From Pseudomonas sp. UBA2684 (GTDB taxonomy: Bacteria; Pseudomonadota; Gammaproteobacteria; Pseudomonadales; Pseudomonadaceae), in NCBI GenBank assembly GCA_002354655.1, contig DELY01000048.1, positions 90,659 to 154,658 of the forward strand: 64,000 bases of DNA. The letters are read 5' to 3'. The position numbers and the translations under genes are program-made. Every line of letters starts with the position of its first letter. The first letter of the stretch is position 1. The notes under the pieces are model-generated. The model was not told the origin of the DNA. It made no database searches and was given only the letters and a program-made list of their open reading frames with translations. This document shows positions 26,986 through 37,292 of the stretch, piece by piece.

Positions 26986-29241
26986 TCAGCTCTTGAGGCA
27001 ATCGACCGTGTAGCTGGCTCCGTCGGCACCCTCCTGGCGTTGCAGGCCGTGCACATCGGCATCAAATCCAGGGAAGCTGCGATCAAAGGTGCGGGCGAAG
27101 GCCAGGTAATCGATGATCGAACGGGTCTGCGCGGTAAACCGCTCGCCCGGCATGATCAGGGGAATACCCGGCGGATAAGGCACCAGCATCACGGCGGCGA
27201 TGCGCCCTTCGAGCTGGTCGATGGGCACGGCCTCGACCTCACCGCGAACCAATTGGTTGTAAGCATCCGCCGGTTTGATGGCGACTTCCGGCAACACCGT
27301 GTACATGCGTTTGAGCGCTTTGGCCGTGGCGTTTTCGCGGTAGCAGCGGTGCAGCGCATCGCACAGATCACGCAAGCCCATCGCGTGGTAATGCGCACCG
27401 CCCGCCTTGGCTATCGACGGGAGCGCCACGGTGAGCGGCAGGTTGGCGTCATAACTGCGTTTGAACTCCAGCAGCTCGGTCAGCAAGGTGCTCCACTTGC
27501 CCTTGGTAATGCCCATGGAGAACAGCACCAGGAACGAATACAAGCCGGTCTTCTCCACCACCAGGCCGCGTTCCCAGAGGAACTTGCTGACCACGGCCGC
27601 CGGAATTCCCCGCTGATCGAGCTTGCCGCCAGCCGTCAAGCCGGGCGTCACCAGGGTGACCTTGATCGGATCGAGCAGCACATAATCCTCGGCGACGTCA
27701 CCGAAACCATGCCAGTCCGCCTGCGGCTGCAGCAACCAATCGCCGGTCGCCACATCTTCGGTGCCTTCAACCTGAGGCGGCTGCCAGATGCTGAACCACC
27801 AGTCATCAACCTTGAGGTTCTGCCGCAAGTTGGCCAACGCGCGGCGAAAGCTCAGCGCCTCATCGAAGGTTTCCTGAATCAGCGAGCGACCGGCCGGGCC
27901 TTCCATCATCGCCGAGGCCACATCCAGCGAAGCGATGATGCCGTACTGCGGCGAGGTGGAAATGTGCATCATGAAGGCTTCGTTGAAACGGTCGCGGTCT
28001 AGCTGGCGCACCCCGCCATCCTGCACGTGGATCATCGACGCCTGGCTGAACGCCGCCAGCAACTTATGCGTCGAGTGGGTGCTGAACACCAGCGGGCCGG
28101 TAGCCTCACGCGAGGTGCCCATGCCATAGCGGCCGGCATAAAACTCATGGAACGCCGCATAGGCGTACCAGGCCTCGTCGAAGTGCAGCACCTCGACGCT
28201 GTCGCCGAGGGTCTGTTTGATCAGCTCGGCGTTGTAGCACAAGCCATCGTAGGTCGAGTTGGTCACCACCACGAGCTTGACCTTCGGCGCACGGCCCCGG
28301 GCCAGCGGGCTGGCATCGATCTTCGCTTGAATCGACTCGCGGGAAAATTCGCTCAGCGGAATCGGTCCAATGATGCCCAGCTCGTTACGCTCCGGGCACA
28401 GGTACAACGGGATCGCGCCGGTCATGATGATCGAGTGCAGGATCGACTTGTGGCAGTTGCGATCGACCAGCACCAGGTCGTCGCGGCCGACCATGCTGTG
28501 CCAGACGATCTTGTTGGCCGTCGACGTGCCGTTGATCACGAAATAGGTGTGATCCGCGCCAAAGTTGCGCGCGGCGCGGGCTTCGGCTTCGGCCAAGGGC
28601 CCGGTGTGATCGAGCAGCGAGCCCAACTCCGGCACCGATACCGACAAGTCGGAGCGCAAGGTGTTCTCGCCGAAGAACTGGTGAAACGCCTGCCCCACCG
28701 GACTCTTACGATAGGCCACGCCGCCGCCATGGCCCGGCGTGTGCCAGGAGTAGTTGGACTGTGCGGTGTGCTGCACCAGGGCTTTGAAAAACGGCGGTAG
28801 CAGGCCATCCAGGTAATTGCGCGCGGCGCGGGCGACCTGACGGGCGAGAAACGGCACGGTGTCTTCGAACAGGTAGAGAATCCCACGCAACTGATTCAGG
28901 TCGATCATCGCCTCGGCGGGCGCATTCTCGATGGTCACTTGTTCGCCAATGGCAAAAATCGGCAACTGCGGCGCCCGCAACCGAGCGATACGAATCAGCT
29001 CGACCATGTCTTGCAGCAGGTGCTTGTTCTCCCCCGCGCCTTCGGCGGCCACCAGAATGCAGGCCAGCCCGTGGTGGGTCGACGCCACGATGCGCCCTTC
29101 GGCGGAGCTGGCGGTGGACAGAATGCTGAAGCCGTCCTGCTCCAATTCCTGGGCGATGGCGCGCACCCGATCACCGGCCACGGTGTCGGCCTTGATGTCG
29201 CGGTGCACGATCAGGACGGGGAATTTGAGGTCTTTATACAT
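26986..29241 (-). CDS. ldcA: PLP-dependent lysine decarboxylase LdcA-type, 751 aa
   Basis: The group III Orn/Lys/Arg decarboxylase has a receiver-like N-terminal wing domain (about 1-130). The PLP domain contains SYSWHTPGHGGG-like NYSWHTPGHGGG, LHFDEAWYAYAAFHEFY and the cofactor lysine Lys393 in STHSTHKLLAAF. The C-terminal domain has VPYPPGIPLIMPGE. The start is ATG 29241, preceded by AGGGACGCCACA and giving 751 residues, the length of P. aeruginosa LdcA. Lysine to cadaverine is the likely reaction; arginine or ornithine cannot be fully excluded. No LdcB antiporter gene is adjacent. Confidence 0.9.
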   Translation of the reverse strand: MYKDLKFPVLIVHRDIKADTVAGDRVRAIAQELEQDGFSILSTASSAEGRIVASTHHGLACILVAAEGAGENKHLLQDMVELIRIARLRAPQLPIFAIGEQVTIENAPAEAMIDLNQLRGILYLFEDTVPFLARQVARAARNYLDGLLPPFFKALVQHTAQSNYSWHTPGHGGGVAYRKSPVGQAFHQFFGENTLRSDLSVSVPELGSLLDHTGPLAEAEARAARNFGADHTYFVINGTSTANKIVWHSMVGRDDLVLVDRNCHKSILHSIIMTGAIPLYLCPERNELGIIGPIPLSEFSRESIQAKIDASPLARGRAPKVKLVVVTNSTYDGLCYNAELIKQTLGDSVEVLHFDEAWYAYAAFHEFYAGRYGMGTSREATGPLVFSTHSTHKLLAAFSQASMIHVQDGGVRQLDRDRFNEAFMMHISTSPQYGIIASLDVASAMMEGPAGRSLIQETFDEALSFRRALANLRQNLKVDDWWFSIWQPPQVEGTEDVATGDWLLQPQADWHGFGDVAEDYVLLDPIKVTLVTPGLTAGGKLDQRGIPAAVVSKFLWERGLVVEKTGLYSFLVLFSMGITKGKWSTLLTELLEFKRSYDANLPLTVALPSIAKAGGAHYHAMGLRDLCDALHRCYRENATAKALKRMYTVLPEVAIKPADAYNQLVRGEVEAVPIDQLEGRIAAVMLVPYPPGIPLIMPGERFTAQTRSIIDYLAFARTFDRSFPGFDADVHGLQRQEGADGASYTVDCLKS

Positions 29242-29379
29242 TGTGGCGTCCCTGAAGGTGGCAGACCCGAGCCTGCCTATCGCCTCAGGGTAGAGGCTCG
29301 CCCCCGCGGGCGGAACCCCCTGGGCTTGACCCTGTACGAAAAGGTCGCGCGCCGATAACTCGACGCGCAGCACGGGCCG

Positions 29380-30123
29380 TCAGACGTCGGCTTTGGCTTG
29401 CTCCAGCTGCACCCACAACGGCGGCGCCCCGGCAGATTTTTCGATGATCACCAAACGCGCCGCGTGCTCGGCCAACTCCTCGGCACTGGCGCGAATCACC
29501 GGGGTGCGCTGACGCTCGGCAGGCAACCGGCGAATTGCGCTGGGCTGCTGGCGGCCGTTGCTGTCGCCCTCGGAACCGTCGCCAGCCAGGGACAGGTTGG
29601 TCTGCCCGCCGGTCATGGTCAGGTAGACGTCGGCAAGGATCTCGGCATCGAGCAACGCGCCGTGCAGGTCACGGCCGGAGTTGTCGACGCCATAACGCTT
29701 GCACAGCGCATCAAGGTTGTTGCGCTGCCCTGGGTGGCGCTCGCGGGCCATCATCAGGGTGTCGAGGATCGAGCAGTGCTCGCTGATATCAGCGCGCTCG
29801 TCCTGCTTGATCAGGGCGAATTCGTTGTTGATAAAGCCAACGTCGAACGCCGCGTTGTGGATGATCAGCTGCGCGCCCTTGATGAACTCGAAGAACTCGT
29901 CGGCGACTTCCTTGAAGCGCGGTTTGTCCTTCAAATCGTCATTGGTGATGCCGTGCACCGCGATGGCGCCCTCGTCGATCTCGCGATCCGGCTGCAGATA
30001 GACGTGGAAGTGCCGCCCGGTCAAGCGCCGCCCGATCAGCTCGACGCAGCCGATCTCGATGACCCGATGGCCGTCAGCGACCGGCATACCGGTGGTTTCA
30101 GTATCCAGGACCACGCTACGCAT
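29380..30123 (-). CDS. dnaQ: DNA polymerase III epsilon subunit DnaQ, 247 aa
   Basis: The proofreading 3'-5' exonuclease of the replicative polymerase. Exo I is VVLDTETTG, Exo II is [13 protein letters not shown], and Exo III has [14 protein letters not shown] with the DEDDh His and Asp. The C-terminal tail (about 180-247) with [14 protein letters not shown] binds the alpha subunit. The gene starts inside the 3' end of rnhA (8-base overlap), so the pair is translationally coupled, with rnhA upstream. Confidence 0.96.
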   Translation of the reverse strand: MRSVVLDTETTGMPVADGHRVIEIGCVELIGRRLTGRHFHVYLQPDREIDEGAIAVHGITNDDLKDKPRFKEVADEFFEFIKGAQLIIHNAAFDVGFINNEFALIKQDERADISEHCSILDTLMMARERHPGQRNNLDALCKRYGVDNSGRDLHGALLDAEILADVYLTMTGGQTNLSLAGDGSEGDSNGRQQPSAIRRLPAERQRTPVIRASAEELAEHAARLVIIEKSAGAPPLWVQLEQAKADV

Positions 30124-30568
30124 GTTTCAACCTCCTTACATCGTCAACACCACGATTGGCCAACTGGTCCGCGCGCTCGTTACCGGGATGGCCGGTATGC
30201 CCGCGCACCCATTGCCAAGTCACGGTGTGCCTGTTCACTTGTTCATCCAGTTGCTGCCACAAGTCGGCGTTTTTCACCGGCTGCTTGGCGGCGGTTTTCC
30301 AGCCACGTTTTTTCCAGTTCGGCATCCAGTCCTGAATGCCCTGCATGACATATTGCGAGTCAGTCACCAGGCGCACATCGCACGCACGCTTCAATTCGGC
30401 CAGGGCACGAATCGCCGCCGTCAGCTCCATGCGATTGTTGGTGGTCTCGGCCTCGCCGCCCCACAGTTCTTTTTCCACACCTTTGAAAACCAGCAACGCA
30501 CCCCAACCGCCGACGCCTGGATTGCCCTTGCAGGCGCCATCGGTGTAAATCTCAACCTGTTCAGACAT
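30116..30568 (-). CDS. rnhA: Ribonuclease HI, 150 aa
   Basis: RNase HI degrades RNA in RNA-DNA hybrids. Catalytic residues are in [14 protein letters not shown] (Asp), [13 protein letters not shown] (Glu), [11 protein letters not shown] (Asp), and the C-terminal [12 protein letters not shown] (Asp). [15 protein letters not shown] holds the flexible His loop. Length is standard. It precedes dnaQ in a two-gene unit, the usual arrangement in gammaproteobacteria. Confidence 0.97.
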   Translation of the reverse strand: MSEQVEIYTDGACKGNPGVGGWGALLVFKGVEKELWGGEAETTNNRMELTAAIRALAELKRACDVRLVTDSQYVMQGIQDWMPNWKKRGWKTAAKQPVKNADLWQQLDEQVNRHTVTWQWVRGHTGHPGNERADQLANRGVDDVRRLKHA

Positions 30569-30606
30569 GCCGAGCCTATCTCTTAATAAATGCCGTTTGG
30601 CGGGCG

Positions 30607-31368
30607 CTATTGCCGCTCAGAATTGCGCCGGCTGACCTTGGCCACTGGCATGGGCACTAGTTTGCCCATGGGCTCACGGCGTGATTGCCGTAATGGGCGC
30701 AGACCGATGACCAGTTTGCGCGCCACCAGCAGGTAGAAGCCACCGCCCGGCGACTGCCAGGAGCCGCCTGAATGCTCTAGAAATGCCAGCCGCGCCTGCC
30801 AGGCCGGCGAAGAAAGCGGCGGACGATAGCACCCGAAGCGGCGTTTCTCCAGCGCAAAACCGAGCAGGTGCAACCAGTCACTGACCCGACTGGGCGCGAT
30901 GCAGCGCGCCTGGCGCAAGGCATCCTGACTGAACAGCCGGCGCACGCCCCAGGCACTGGCCGGGTTGATTCCGACCACCAGCAGGTGGCCGCCGGGACGT
31001 ACGCTGCGGGCGGCTTCGCGGAGCAAGCCATGCGGCGACAAACTGAAATCCAGGCCGTGTTGTAGCAACACCACATCGGCGGCATGTTCGGTCAGCGGCC
31101 AGGCCTGCTCCTCGCAGACGATTTCCACACCACTGAATGGCGCCCCCATGCGCACGCTGCGCTGAATTTGCGAGGCATTCGGCGGCGCATCGGCAGACGG
31201 GCCGTAATGCACCAGGTAGCCGCCGAAGAAGCGCGCCAACTCCTCTTCCAGCAACCGCTGCTCTTGCGTCAGCAATAACTGCCCCAGCGGGCCACTGAAC
31301 CAGTTGCGCGCCGTAGCGATGAGGCTGAGCCAATCGGCATCGGCCTGGGCGAAAGGATGATCAGACAT
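30607..31368 (-). CDS. Class I SAM-dependent methyltransferase, 253 aa
   Basis: A BioC-like methyltransferase fold is seen. [20 protein letters not shown] carries the post-strand-4 motif and [16 protein letters not shown] the strand-5 motif. The usual glycine-rich SAM motif I (GxGxG) is not obvious in the N-terminal half, so cofactor binding may be atypical. The start is ATG 31368 ([13 protein letters not shown]), preceded by AGGTAATCCTT. The upstream frame lacks a site. It lies between rnhA and divergent gloB, where pseudomonads keep such a gene. Confidence 0.85.
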   Translation of the reverse strand: MSDHPFAQADADWLSLIATARNWFSGPLGQLLLTQEQRLLEEELARFFGGYLVHYGPSADAPPNASQIQRSVRMGAPFSGVEIVCEEQAWPLTEHAADVVLLQHGLDFSLSPHGLLREAARSVRPGGHLLVVGINPASAWGVRRLFSQDALRQARCIAPSRVSDWLHLLGFALEKRRFGCYRPPLSSPAWQARLAFLEHSGGSWQSPGGGFYLLVARKLVIGLRPLRQSRREPMGKLVPMPVAKVSRRNSERQ

Positions 31369-31442
31369 AAGGATTACCTGCGTAGCCGTCGCTGCCAATG
31401 AGGCCTAAGATGCACCTTTATGCCCTGCTAAGCGACCGCATC

Positions 31443-32216
31443 ATGCTAAAGATCGACGCCCTGCCCGCCTTCTCCGACAACTATATATGGTTGCTGCAAG
31501 ACCTCGAGCAACGCCGCTGCGCGGTGGTCGACCCAGGCGATGCGGCGCCCGTAGAAGCCTGGCTCGCCGCCAATCCGGGCTGGCAACTGAGCGATATCCT
31601 GATCACTCATCACCACTTCGACCACGTCGGCGGTGTCGAGCGCCTGAAAAGCGCGACAGGCGCCCGCGTGCTCGGTCCGGCTCAGGAAAATATTCCCGCC
31701 CGCGACCTGCCGTTGAGCGAAGGCGATAGCGTCGAAGTCCTCGGCCAGCGCTTGCGGGTACTCGAAGTGCCCGGCCACACCTTGGGCCATATTGCTTACT
31801 ACCAGGCCGAGCAGCAGTGGCTGTTCTGCGGCGACACGCTGTTTGCCGCCGGCTGCGGGCGCTTGTTCGAGGGCACTGCCGAACAGATGCACGCCTCGCT
31901 CAGCCGGCTCGCGGCGTTACCGGGGCAAACGGCGGTTTACTGCACCCATGAATACACCCTGAGCAACCTGCGCTTCGCTCAAGCGGTAGAGCCGAACAAC
32001 CCGCAGATTGCCCAACGCCTCCAGGAGGTCAGCGCGTGGCGCGCGGCTGGGCAGATCAGCCTGCCGTCCACCGTGGCGTTGGAGCGCGCGACCAATCCGT
32101 TCCTGCGCAGCGCCGAAACATCCGTTAAAGAAAAAATCGAGGCGCATGAAGGGCGGGTCAAGCGCTCGCCCAGCGAGGTATTCGCCGGCCTGCGAACCTG
32201 GAAAGACAGCTTCTAA
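31443..32216 (+). CDS. gloB: Hydroxyacylglutathione hydrolase (glyoxalase II), 257 aa
   Basis: GloB hydrolyses S-D-lactoylglutathione, completing methylglyoxal detoxification. The binuclear metal motif [10 protein letters not shown] is present, followed by [28 protein letters not shown] (bridging Asp) and [14 protein letters not shown]. The C-terminal glutathione-binding domain has [16 protein letters not shown]. The ATG at 31443 ([16 protein letters not shown]) matches the family N-terminus. The 15-codon upstream extension is rejected. Confidence 0.96.
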   Translation: MLKIDALPAFSDNYIWLLQDLEQRRCAVVDPGDAAPVEAWLAANPGWQLSDILITHHHFDHVGGVERLKSATGARVLGPAQENIPARDLPLSEGDSVEVLGQRLRVLEVPGHTLGHIAYYQAEQQWLFCGDTLFAAGCGRLFEGTAEQMHASLSRLAALPGQTAVYCTHEYTLSNLRFAQAVEPNNPQIAQRLQEVSAWRAAGQISLPSTVALERATNPFLRSAETSVKEKIEAHEGRVKRSPSEVFAGLRTWKDSF

Positions 32217-32250
32217 AAGGTCGACAACCGCCCAAAAGACTGGTTAAAAC

Positions 32251-32279
32251 TTGACCACCCCCGAAGTGGTTCCTAGAAT
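32251..32279 (+). promoter_or_regulatory. Sigma-70 promoter of mltD
   Basis: TTGACC at 32251-32256, a 17-base spacer and TAGAAT at 32274-32279 match the vegetative consensus at 10 of 12 positions. The predicted start near 32286 is 30 bases before the mltD ATG. Confidence 0.65.
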
Positions 32280-32315
32280 CGCCCGACCTTCGCACCGGGA
32301 AGAACACCTCAACCA

Positions 32316-33869
32316 ATGCCTTCATCACCGCGCAAGACCTTGAATTTAAAGGCATTGACACAAAGCGCTCGTGCGCTCGTGGTGGTGTTCTGCGCAACCT
32401 TGGCCGGCTGTCAGAGCATGGGCAATGGCGCCGCTGACGACCAGGGCAACGACACCGATCTGGCGGTAGGCCTGGAACGCGAGCCGGAATGGCTGACCGA
32501 GAGCATCAAGGCCGAAGAACCCGAAGACATTTGGGAACGCGTGCGCAACGGCTATCAGTTGCAAGACACCATCGGCATCAACCCGCGTATCGAACAGCAA
32601 CGCTTGTGGTTCGTCAGCAACCCCTCGTTCGTCGAAAAAGCCGGTGAACGCAGCAACCCTTATATTCACTACATCGTCGAGCGCCTGGAAGAGCGCAACA
32701 TGCCGATGGAGCTGGCGTTGTTGCCGATGATCGAAAGCGCCTACAACCCCTTCGCCTACTCGCACGCCCACGCCGTTGGGCTGTGGCAGTTCATCCCGTC
32801 TACCGGCCGCTACTTCAACCTGCGCCAGACCAGTTGGTACGACGGTCGCCGCGACGTCATGGCCTCGACCAATGCGGCGATGAACTACCTGTCGCGCCTG
32901 CATGAAATGTTCAACGGCGACTGGCTACTCGCCCTCGCCGCTTACAACGCCGGCGAAGGCCGCGTCAGCCGGGCCATCGAGCGCAACCAGAAGCTCGGGC
33001 TGCCAACCGACTACTGGAACCTGTCGCTGCCGACCGAGACACGCAATTACGTGCCCAAACTGCTGGCCCTCTCGCAAGTGGTCATGACCCCGCAGGCTTA
33101 CGGCGTGAGCTTGAATCCGATCGCCAACGCACCCTATTTCGAGAAAGTCGAACTCAAGCAGAGCATGGACCTGTCACGCGTCGCGGCCATGGCCGACCTC
33201 GACGAGGACGAGCTCTATCAGCTCAACCCGGCCTTCAAGAAGCGCATTACCCTGGATGGCCCGCAGCACTTGCTTGTGCCGACCGACAAGGCCGATTTAC
33301 TGATCGCCAACCTGTCGCTGATGAAGCCGCAGGAGCAGGTGAACTGGCAGGAATACACGGTAAGGTCGGGCGACAGCCTGCATGGCATCGCCAACCGCTA
33401 TCACCTCACGGTCAATACGCTGCGCGACATCAACAAACTGTCCAGCAATCACCTGCGTATTGGCCAGGTCCTGAGCATCCCCGCCGAGCCTGGCGTACAG
33501 CCGACTGAGCCGCTGTTCCAGAACGTGGCCAGTCGCGCAACGGCGCCACCCGCATACCGGGTGAAGAACGGCGACAACCTGTGGCAAATCGCCAAGGCCC
33601 ACCAAGTAGCGGTCAAGGACGTACAGCGCTGGAACAACCTCAAAGGTAACAACCTGCGTGTCGGGCAAACCCTCGCCCTACAAGGCACAGCACCGGCCTC
33701 GGCGCAGGCGCGCAATGGCGTGACCTATTACAAGGTGCGCCAGGGCGATTCGCTGTACCTGATTGCCAAACGCTTCAAGGTGCAGATGCAGCACCTGCAG
33801 CGCTGGAACCCGCGCGCCGGCAAGGCGCTAAAGCCGGGACAGACCCTCACCCTGCACCTGAAGCGCTGA
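32316..33869 (+). CDS. mltD: Membrane-bound lytic murein transglycosylase D, 517 aa
   Basis: MltD cleaves peptidoglycan glycan strands to 1,6-anhydro ends. A lipobox LAGC at 29-32 makes Cys32 the lipidated residue. The SLT family 1D domain has MIESAYNPFAYSHAHAVGLW, with catalytic Glu140, and LALAAYNAGEGRV. Three LysM repeats follow (YTVRSGDSLHGIA, YRVKNGDNLWQIA, YKVRQGDSLYLIA), which bind glycan. Three repeats rather than two or four fit many Pseudomonas copies. It ends one base before the convergent HDOD gene. Confidence 0.96.
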   Translation: MPSSPRKTLNLKALTQSARALVVVFCATLAGCQSMGNGAADDQGNDTDLAVGLEREPEWLTESIKAEEPEDIWERVRNGYQLQDTIGINPRIEQQRLWFVSNPSFVEKAGERSNPYIHYIVERLEERNMPMELALLPMIESAYNPFAYSHAHAVGLWQFIPSTGRYFNLRQTSWYDGRRDVMASTNAAMNYLSRLHEMFNGDWLLALAAYNAGEGRVSRAIERNQKLGLPTDYWNLSLPTETRNYVPKLLALSQVVMTPQAYGVSLNPIANAPYFEKVELKQSMDLSRVAAMADLDEDELYQLNPAFKKRITLDGPQHLLVPTDKADLLIANLSLMKPQEQVNWQEYTVRSGDSLHGIANRYHLTVNTLRDINKLSSNHLRIGQVLSIPAEPGVQPTEPLFQNVASRATAPPAYRVKNGDNLWQIAKAHQVAVKDVQRWNNLKGNNLRVGQTLALQGTAPASAQARNGVTYYKVRQGDSLYLIAKRFKVQMQHLQRWNPRAGKALKPGQTLTLHLKR

Positions 33870-33870
33870 C

Positions 33871-35316
33871 TCAAGGGCGCTTGCTCAACGCCTCCAGGCA
33901 ACGTCCGGTGAGCTGGGTAAACCGCTGGAAGGCGACGAACTGCTCGTGCTTCAAGGCCCGCCCGGAGACCCGGCTGTCGGCATACAGCACGCCAATTTCA
34001 CGGGTACCGGCCAGCAGCGGCGCAATAAAGAACATGCCCTGCCCCAGGCGTTGGCGAATTGGCTGCGTGACCAATTCGTTCAGGTTGTAGCTGGCGGGTA
34101 CGCCCATCCACAACGCCTCCTTATTGCGCAGCACGTAACTGAAGATATGCGGCTGCTCGCGCTGCTCGACCGGCAATAAGAACTCGCTCATCCAGCCCTG
34201 TGCGCCCTCGCCGATTACTCGCTTGGCACGGAAACAGCTTTGTCCGTCGGCCAGCACCACCAGCATCACCCGCTCAAGACCCGCGCCTTGGTGCAAGCCC
34301 TTGAGCAAGGTGTCGAGAATCATGCCGACATCGCCACGTCGCGAAGCCATCAAGCCGAGGTCTTGCAAGGCTTGCTGCAAAGTCAGCAAATTGGGCTGCA
34401 ACAAGCGCGCCTTGCGTTGCTCCTGCTGTACGCGAATCTGTTCGGGATCGGTGTTGGGAATCAGGCTGCACAGCTTGCTGGCGCCAAAGGTCGCGGCCAC
34501 CTTGACCGTTTCATCGGCACTGGCCAGTACTTGCTGCAAGGCCTCCTGCGGCGTAACCCCGATAAAATGCGCCATCTGCTCGACCAATGCTTCCATGGCG
34601 GGCGAATCCCAGCCCTCCAGCGCCGCCTCGCTGATCCTCGCACCCAGGTTCACGGCAAAGACTGCCGGGTCGTTATGGTTGGCGGTGTTGTGCGCCAGGC
34701 TGGCGATTGCGCCGAGGTTCCAGCTCTTCACCAGGCCCTGGGTCAATTGCCGAAAGCTGGTGCCCAGCACGCTACGTACCGCTTCGTCGACATCGACACC
34801 GGGCTGCGCCAAAGCACTGGCCAACTCGTCGGCCTGTTCGCCGCCACAGCCCCAGAACGCCAACTCACCCAAGTGATAGAGCAACGCCGCGATAAACACC
34901 TCTTCCTGGTGCCTGGACAGTACGTAACCGGCAATATTGCGCGCCTGGACCGCGGCGTGAAACGAGCGCGCCAGCAACTCCTGCAACTGTTCGCGCGGTG
35001 CCCGGGTGAGCAAGCCATCGATCAGGCTCACCGACAAACCGATCAGGCGCACATTTTCAAAGCCGATCAGCATGATGGCCCGCGAAATCGTACGGATGGG
35101 TTCTTGCGAGGGGTTGTAATAGACACTGTTGCCGACGCGCAGCACTTTCGAGGTCAGCGATGCATCGCGCAACAGAACATCGGCGAGTTGCTGCACCGAA
35201 GATTTTTCTTGTTGCGCGAGTCGGTGCAGATCTTGCACCACCGCGGCCAGGGCGGGTAATTCGGCTTGGTTTAATCGATCAACCCATGACTGCAAACCAT
35301 GGCTACGTGTACCCAA
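33871..35316 (-). CDS. HDOD domain signalling protein with GAF-like C-terminus, 481 aa
   Basis: The HDOD domain (about 10-215) has LPALAAVVQDLHRLAQ, LLRDASLTSKVLRVGNSVYY, SRAIMLIGFENVRLIGLS and FIAALLYHLGELAF. HDOD lacks the metal residues of true HD phosphohydrolases and is thought to be a signalling module. The C-terminal third (about 315-475) looks like a GAF domain (MLVVLADGQSCFRAKRV, FFIAPLLAGTREIGVLYAD). No ATG fits. TTG at 35316 follows ATGAGGCC at good spacing, so I place the start there. TTG at 35322 is an alternative. Confidence 0.82.
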   Translation of the reverse strand: MGTRSHGLQSWVDRLNQAELPALAAVVQDLHRLAQQEKSSVQQLADVLLRDASLTSKVLRVGNSVYYNPSQEPIRTISRAIMLIGFENVRLIGLSVSLIDGLLTRAPREQLQELLARSFHAAVQARNIAGYVLSRHQEEVFIAALLYHLGELAFWGCGGEQADELASALAQPGVDVDEAVRSVLGTSFRQLTQGLVKSWNLGAIASLAHNTANHNDPAVFAVNLGARISEAALEGWDSPAMEALVEQMAHFIGVTPQEALQQVLASADETVKVAATFGASKLCSLIPNTDPEQIRVQQEQRKARLLQPNLLTLQQALQDLGLMASRRGDVGMILDTLLKGLHQGAGLERVMLVVLADGQSCFRAKRVIGEGAQGWMSEFLLPVEQREQPHIFSYVLRNKEALWMGVPASYNLNELVTQPIRQRLGQGMFFIAPLLAGTREIGVLYADSRVSGRALKHEQFVAFQRFTQLTGRCLEALSKRP

Positions 35317-35459
35317 GTTCAAGGCCTCATTATGGTTTATTCGAGTGTAGTCAAAATGCTGCCGCAGCCAGGCTGTAGGCTTGGCCTTTTTCCAGCGGAT
35401 ACAAGCTGTTACTGTACCGGACAAGAAGCCCAAAAGCCGCCACGGATCGGATCTTTCAC

Positions 35460-37292
35460 TTGATACGTCCCCTCCTCTCGCTGTTCCTCAGCCTGGCCAT
35501 CGGCTTTCCCGCTTCGGCGGCCCTTCGCGAAAGCCACGGCTATGCCCAATTTGGTGCACTCAAGTACCCCGCCAGCTTTACCCACTTCGACTGGGTGAAC
35601 CCCGACGCCCCCAAAGGCGGTACCCAGCGGATCATGGCCGCAGGCACCTTCGACACGCTCAATCCTTACACCTTCAAAGGCACAAGCCCGGTTTCCACAG
35701 CCAACTTCCTGCAGTACGGAGTCACCGAGCTGAACGAACCGCTGATGGCCGGTACGGGCCAGTACGACCCCTCGGGCGATGAACCTGCCTCGAGTTACGG
35801 ACTAATCGCCCAGTCGGTGGAATACAGCGAGGATCGCAGTTGGGTTGTGTTCAACTTGCGCCCGCAAGCACGCTTCCATGACGGCAAGCCGATTACCGCC
35901 TACGACGTGGCCTTCTCCTATCGCCTGCTGCGCAAAGAGGGCCATCCGCAATACCGCACCAACCTGCAAGAAGTTAAACGCGTCGATATCCTCAACCGCC
36001 ACCGCATTCGCTTCGTCTTCAAGCGCTCGGGTAATCCGCTGCTGATCTTGCGCCTGGGTGAATTGCCGGTGCTGCCACAGCACTACTGGAAAGGTCGCGA
36101 CTTTAAAGCCACCACCTTCGAACCGCCACTGGGCAGCGGCCCTTACCGCATTACTCAGGTCACGCCTGGGCGTAGCCTGACGTTCGAGCGTGTGCGCGAC
36201 TGGTGGGGCGAGGAGCTGCCGGTCAATCGCGGCAAGTACAACTTCGACCGCGTCGAGGTGGAGTTCTACCGCGACAGCCATGTCGCCTTCGAGGCGTTCA
36301 AGGCAGGAGAGTTCGACTTCTATATCGAACAGCAGGCCAAGAACTGGGCCAACGGTTACCGCTTCCCTGCCGTGACCCGTGGCGAGGTGATTCGCGCGGA
36401 AATCCCGCACCAGATCCCCACGCAAACCCAGGCATTGTTCATGAACAGCCGGCGCGCGGCCTTTGCCGACCGGCAAGTGCGCGAAGCCCTGGGACTGATG
36501 TTCGACTTCGAGTGGACCAACCGTGCACTGTTCAACAACTCCTACACGCGGGCCCGGAGCTACTACCCCAACAGCGAGTTCTCCGCCACCGGCAAGCCAG
36601 AAGGCGCCGAATGGCTGCTGCTCTCGCCCTACCGCAAACAATTGCCCGCGCGGCTGTTCACCGAGCCCTTCGAGATACCGCAAACCGATGGTCGTGGCAT
36701 CCCGCGGGAAACCTTACGCCGCGCCCTCGGTCTATTGGCCGATGCCGGCTGGAAGCCATCCGGGCAGCGCCTGCTGAATAACCAGGGACAAGCCCTGAGT
36801 TTCGAAATTCTGCTGGTCAACCCGAACCTCGAACGGATTCTGCAACCCTTTACCGAAAACCTCGCCAGCATTGGCATACAGGCCAACCTGCGCACGGTTG
36901 ACCGCGCGCAATACAAGCAACGCCTGGACCAATTCGACTTCGACATGATTTTGCTGACCTTGCCGCAAACCTTGAGCCCGGGCCTGGAGCAATGGCTGTA
37001 CTTCCACTCCAGCCAGGCCAAAACCAAGGGCGGCAAGAACTACGCGGGGATTACCCATCCGGTGATCGACCAGTTGCTCGACAAACTGCTCTCGGCGAAA
37101 ACCCGCGACGAGCAGATTGCCGCAACCCGCGCCCTCGACCGGGTTCTGCTCTGGCAGCACTACACCATTCCAAACTGGTACATCAATTATCACCGCCTGG
37201 CGTACCGCAACCAGTTCGCCTTCGTCACCACGCCACCCTATACCTTGGGGCTGCGCACCTGGTGGCTGAAACCCACGGAGAACGCTCGATGA
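35460..37292 (+). CDS. YejA-type extracellular solute-binding protein, first copy, 610 aa
   Basis: A family-5 periplasmic binding protein for oligopeptides or peptide-nucleotide antibiotics of the microcin C type. The signal peptide covers residues 1-20 (LSLAIGFPASAA). YejA landmarks are [37 protein letters not shown] and PLGSGPYRITQV. The start is TTG at 35460; no ATG or GTG fits the signal peptide. It overlaps the second binding-protein gene by four bases (ATGATG), so yej genes form one operon. Confidence 0.9.
   Translation: MIRPLLSLFLSLAIGFPASAALRESHGYAQFGALKYPASFTHFDWVNPDAPKGGTQRIMAAGTFDTLNPYTFKGTSPVSTANFLQYGVTELNEPLMAGTGQYDPSGDEPASSYGLIAQSVEYSEDRSWVVFNLRPQARFHDGKPITAYDVAFSYRLLRKEGHPQYRTNLQEVKRVDILNRHRIRFVFKRSGNPLLILRLGELPVLPQHYWKGRDFKATTFEPPLGSGPYRITQVTPGRSLTFERVRDWWGEELPVNRGKYNFDRVEVEFYRDSHVAFEAFKAGEFDFYIEQQAKNWANGYRFPAVTRGEVIRAEIPHQIPTQTQALFMNSRRAAFADRQVREALGLMFDFEWTNRALFNNSYTRARSYYPNSEFSATGKPEGAEWLLLSPYRKQLPARLFTEPFEIPQTDGRGIPRETLRRALGLLADAGWKPSGQRLLNNQGQALSFEILLVNPNLERILQPFTENLASIGIQANLRTVDRAQYKQRLDQFDFDMILLTLPQTLSPGLEQWLYFHSSQAKTKGGKNYAGITHPVIDQLLDKLLSAKTRDEQIAATRALDRVLLWQHYTIPNWYINYHRLAYRNQFAFVTTPPYTLGLRTWWLKPTENAR

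Noticed and set aside
26886-27086. 66-codon minus-strand frame at the 3' end of ldcA
   Set aside because: It overlaps the ldcA C-terminus in another frame and has no start signal. The 220-base gap holds nothing else convincing.
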